NCBI GenBank assembly: GCA_030648135.1
Contig: JAUSIF010000363.1
Span: 1 to 5,381, forward strand
Direction of reading: 5' to 3'
Length of the DNA stretch: 5,381 nt
DNA from: Xanthobacteraceae bacterium
GTDB lineage: Bacteria; Pseudomonadota; Alphaproteobacteria; Rhizobiales; Xanthobacteraceae
Each line of letters begins with the position of its first letter. Positions within the stretch are counted from its first letter, which is position 1. The position numbers and the translations under genes are program-made. Shown one piece after another: positions 5,181 through 5,381 of this stretch. Below the pieces are notes generated by a model. That model was not told the origin of the DNA, made no database searches, and saw nothing but the letters and a program-made list of their open reading frames with translations.

Positions 5181-5381
5181 ATGGCCGCTGAAAAAAATCC
5201 GCTGCGCAAGGGTGAGGCCCAAACCGTCGCCTGGAACTTCAAGCTGCTCGCCCAGCACGAGCTTCAGGGCTTCGGCGGCATGGGCGAGGGCATGTCGATC
5301 CAGATCGCCAAGGACGGCCGCCGCATCCTCTGGCTCGCGCACGAAAGCGCGCCTAAGAACTTCACCGCCGTCGACGTCTCC
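5181..5381 (+). CDS. N-terminal part of a possible LVIVD-repeat protein (cut by window end)
   Basis: Sixty-seven codons are visible from the ATG at 5181, in an open frame to the window edge. AGAGAGA, a weak Shine-Dalgarno, lies upstream at 5169-5175. The segment NFKLLAQHELQGFGGMGEGM followed by DGRRILWLAHESAPKNFTAVDVS resembles, from memory, the opening of proteins with LVIVD repeats (predicted beta-propellers of unknown function). In those, a 'deeds' strand such as RRILWLAHE precedes a VDVS/DP turn. No signal peptide is visible: the N-terminus (MAAEKNPLRKGEAQ) is polar, so the protein is probably cytoplasmic. It follows the transporter genes on the same strand but is separated by 158 bp holding a palindromic element, so co-transcription is uncertain. 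The coding call is firm; the family call is tentative because only the first repeat-like stretch is present. Confidence 0.7.
   Translation, partial: MAAEKNPLRKGEAQTVAWNFKLLAQHELQGFGGMGEGMSIQIAKDGRRILWLAHESAPKNFTAVDVS

Overview
The window looks like chromosomal DNA of a GC-rich alphaproteobacterium, most plausibly a Hyphomicrobiales member near Bradyrhizobiaceae/Xanthobacteraceae. This rests on the strong G/C third-position bias, the style of the transporter proteins and a palindromic intergenic element of a type I recall from those genomes. It is an inference from memory, not a database match.

Layout, all on the + strand. Positions 1-174 carry the end of, or a complete, small Cys-containing protein of unknown function. 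Positions 175-400 are a leader region with a GC-rich hairpin. Positions 401-2802 hold the membrane and energy modules of an SsuABC/TauABC (NitT/TauT) type ABC importer: two different permeases joined by an ATGA overlap, then an ATPase with all standard motifs. Positions 2852-3850 and 4024-5022 encode two Tat-exported solute-binding proteins of identical length (332 aa), about 80% identical by hand alignment. Positions 5041-5157 are a palindromic intergenic element, and 5181 onward is the start of another gene, possibly an LVIVD-repeat protein, cut by the window end.

The two permeases probably form a heterodimeric channel driven by a dimer of the ATPase. The two binding proteins would feed that single channel, perhaps with different ligands or affinities. 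The substrate cannot be read from the sequence; the family imports small organic or inorganic molecules such as sulfonates, taurine, nitrate or pyrimidine precursors.

The most notable observation is a molecular fossil. The gap between the two binding-protein genes (3882-3972) holds a copy of the last 91 bp of the ATPase gene, including its stop codon, at about 92% identity. The second binding-protein gene therefore arose by tandem duplication of a unit of about 1.14 kb whose left breakpoint lay inside the ATPase gene. The retained fragment appears better conserved than the sequence that follows it, which suggests either gene conversion or a function in the DNA or RNA. I see no CRISPR array, tRNA, rRNA, transposase or clearly new enzymatic system.
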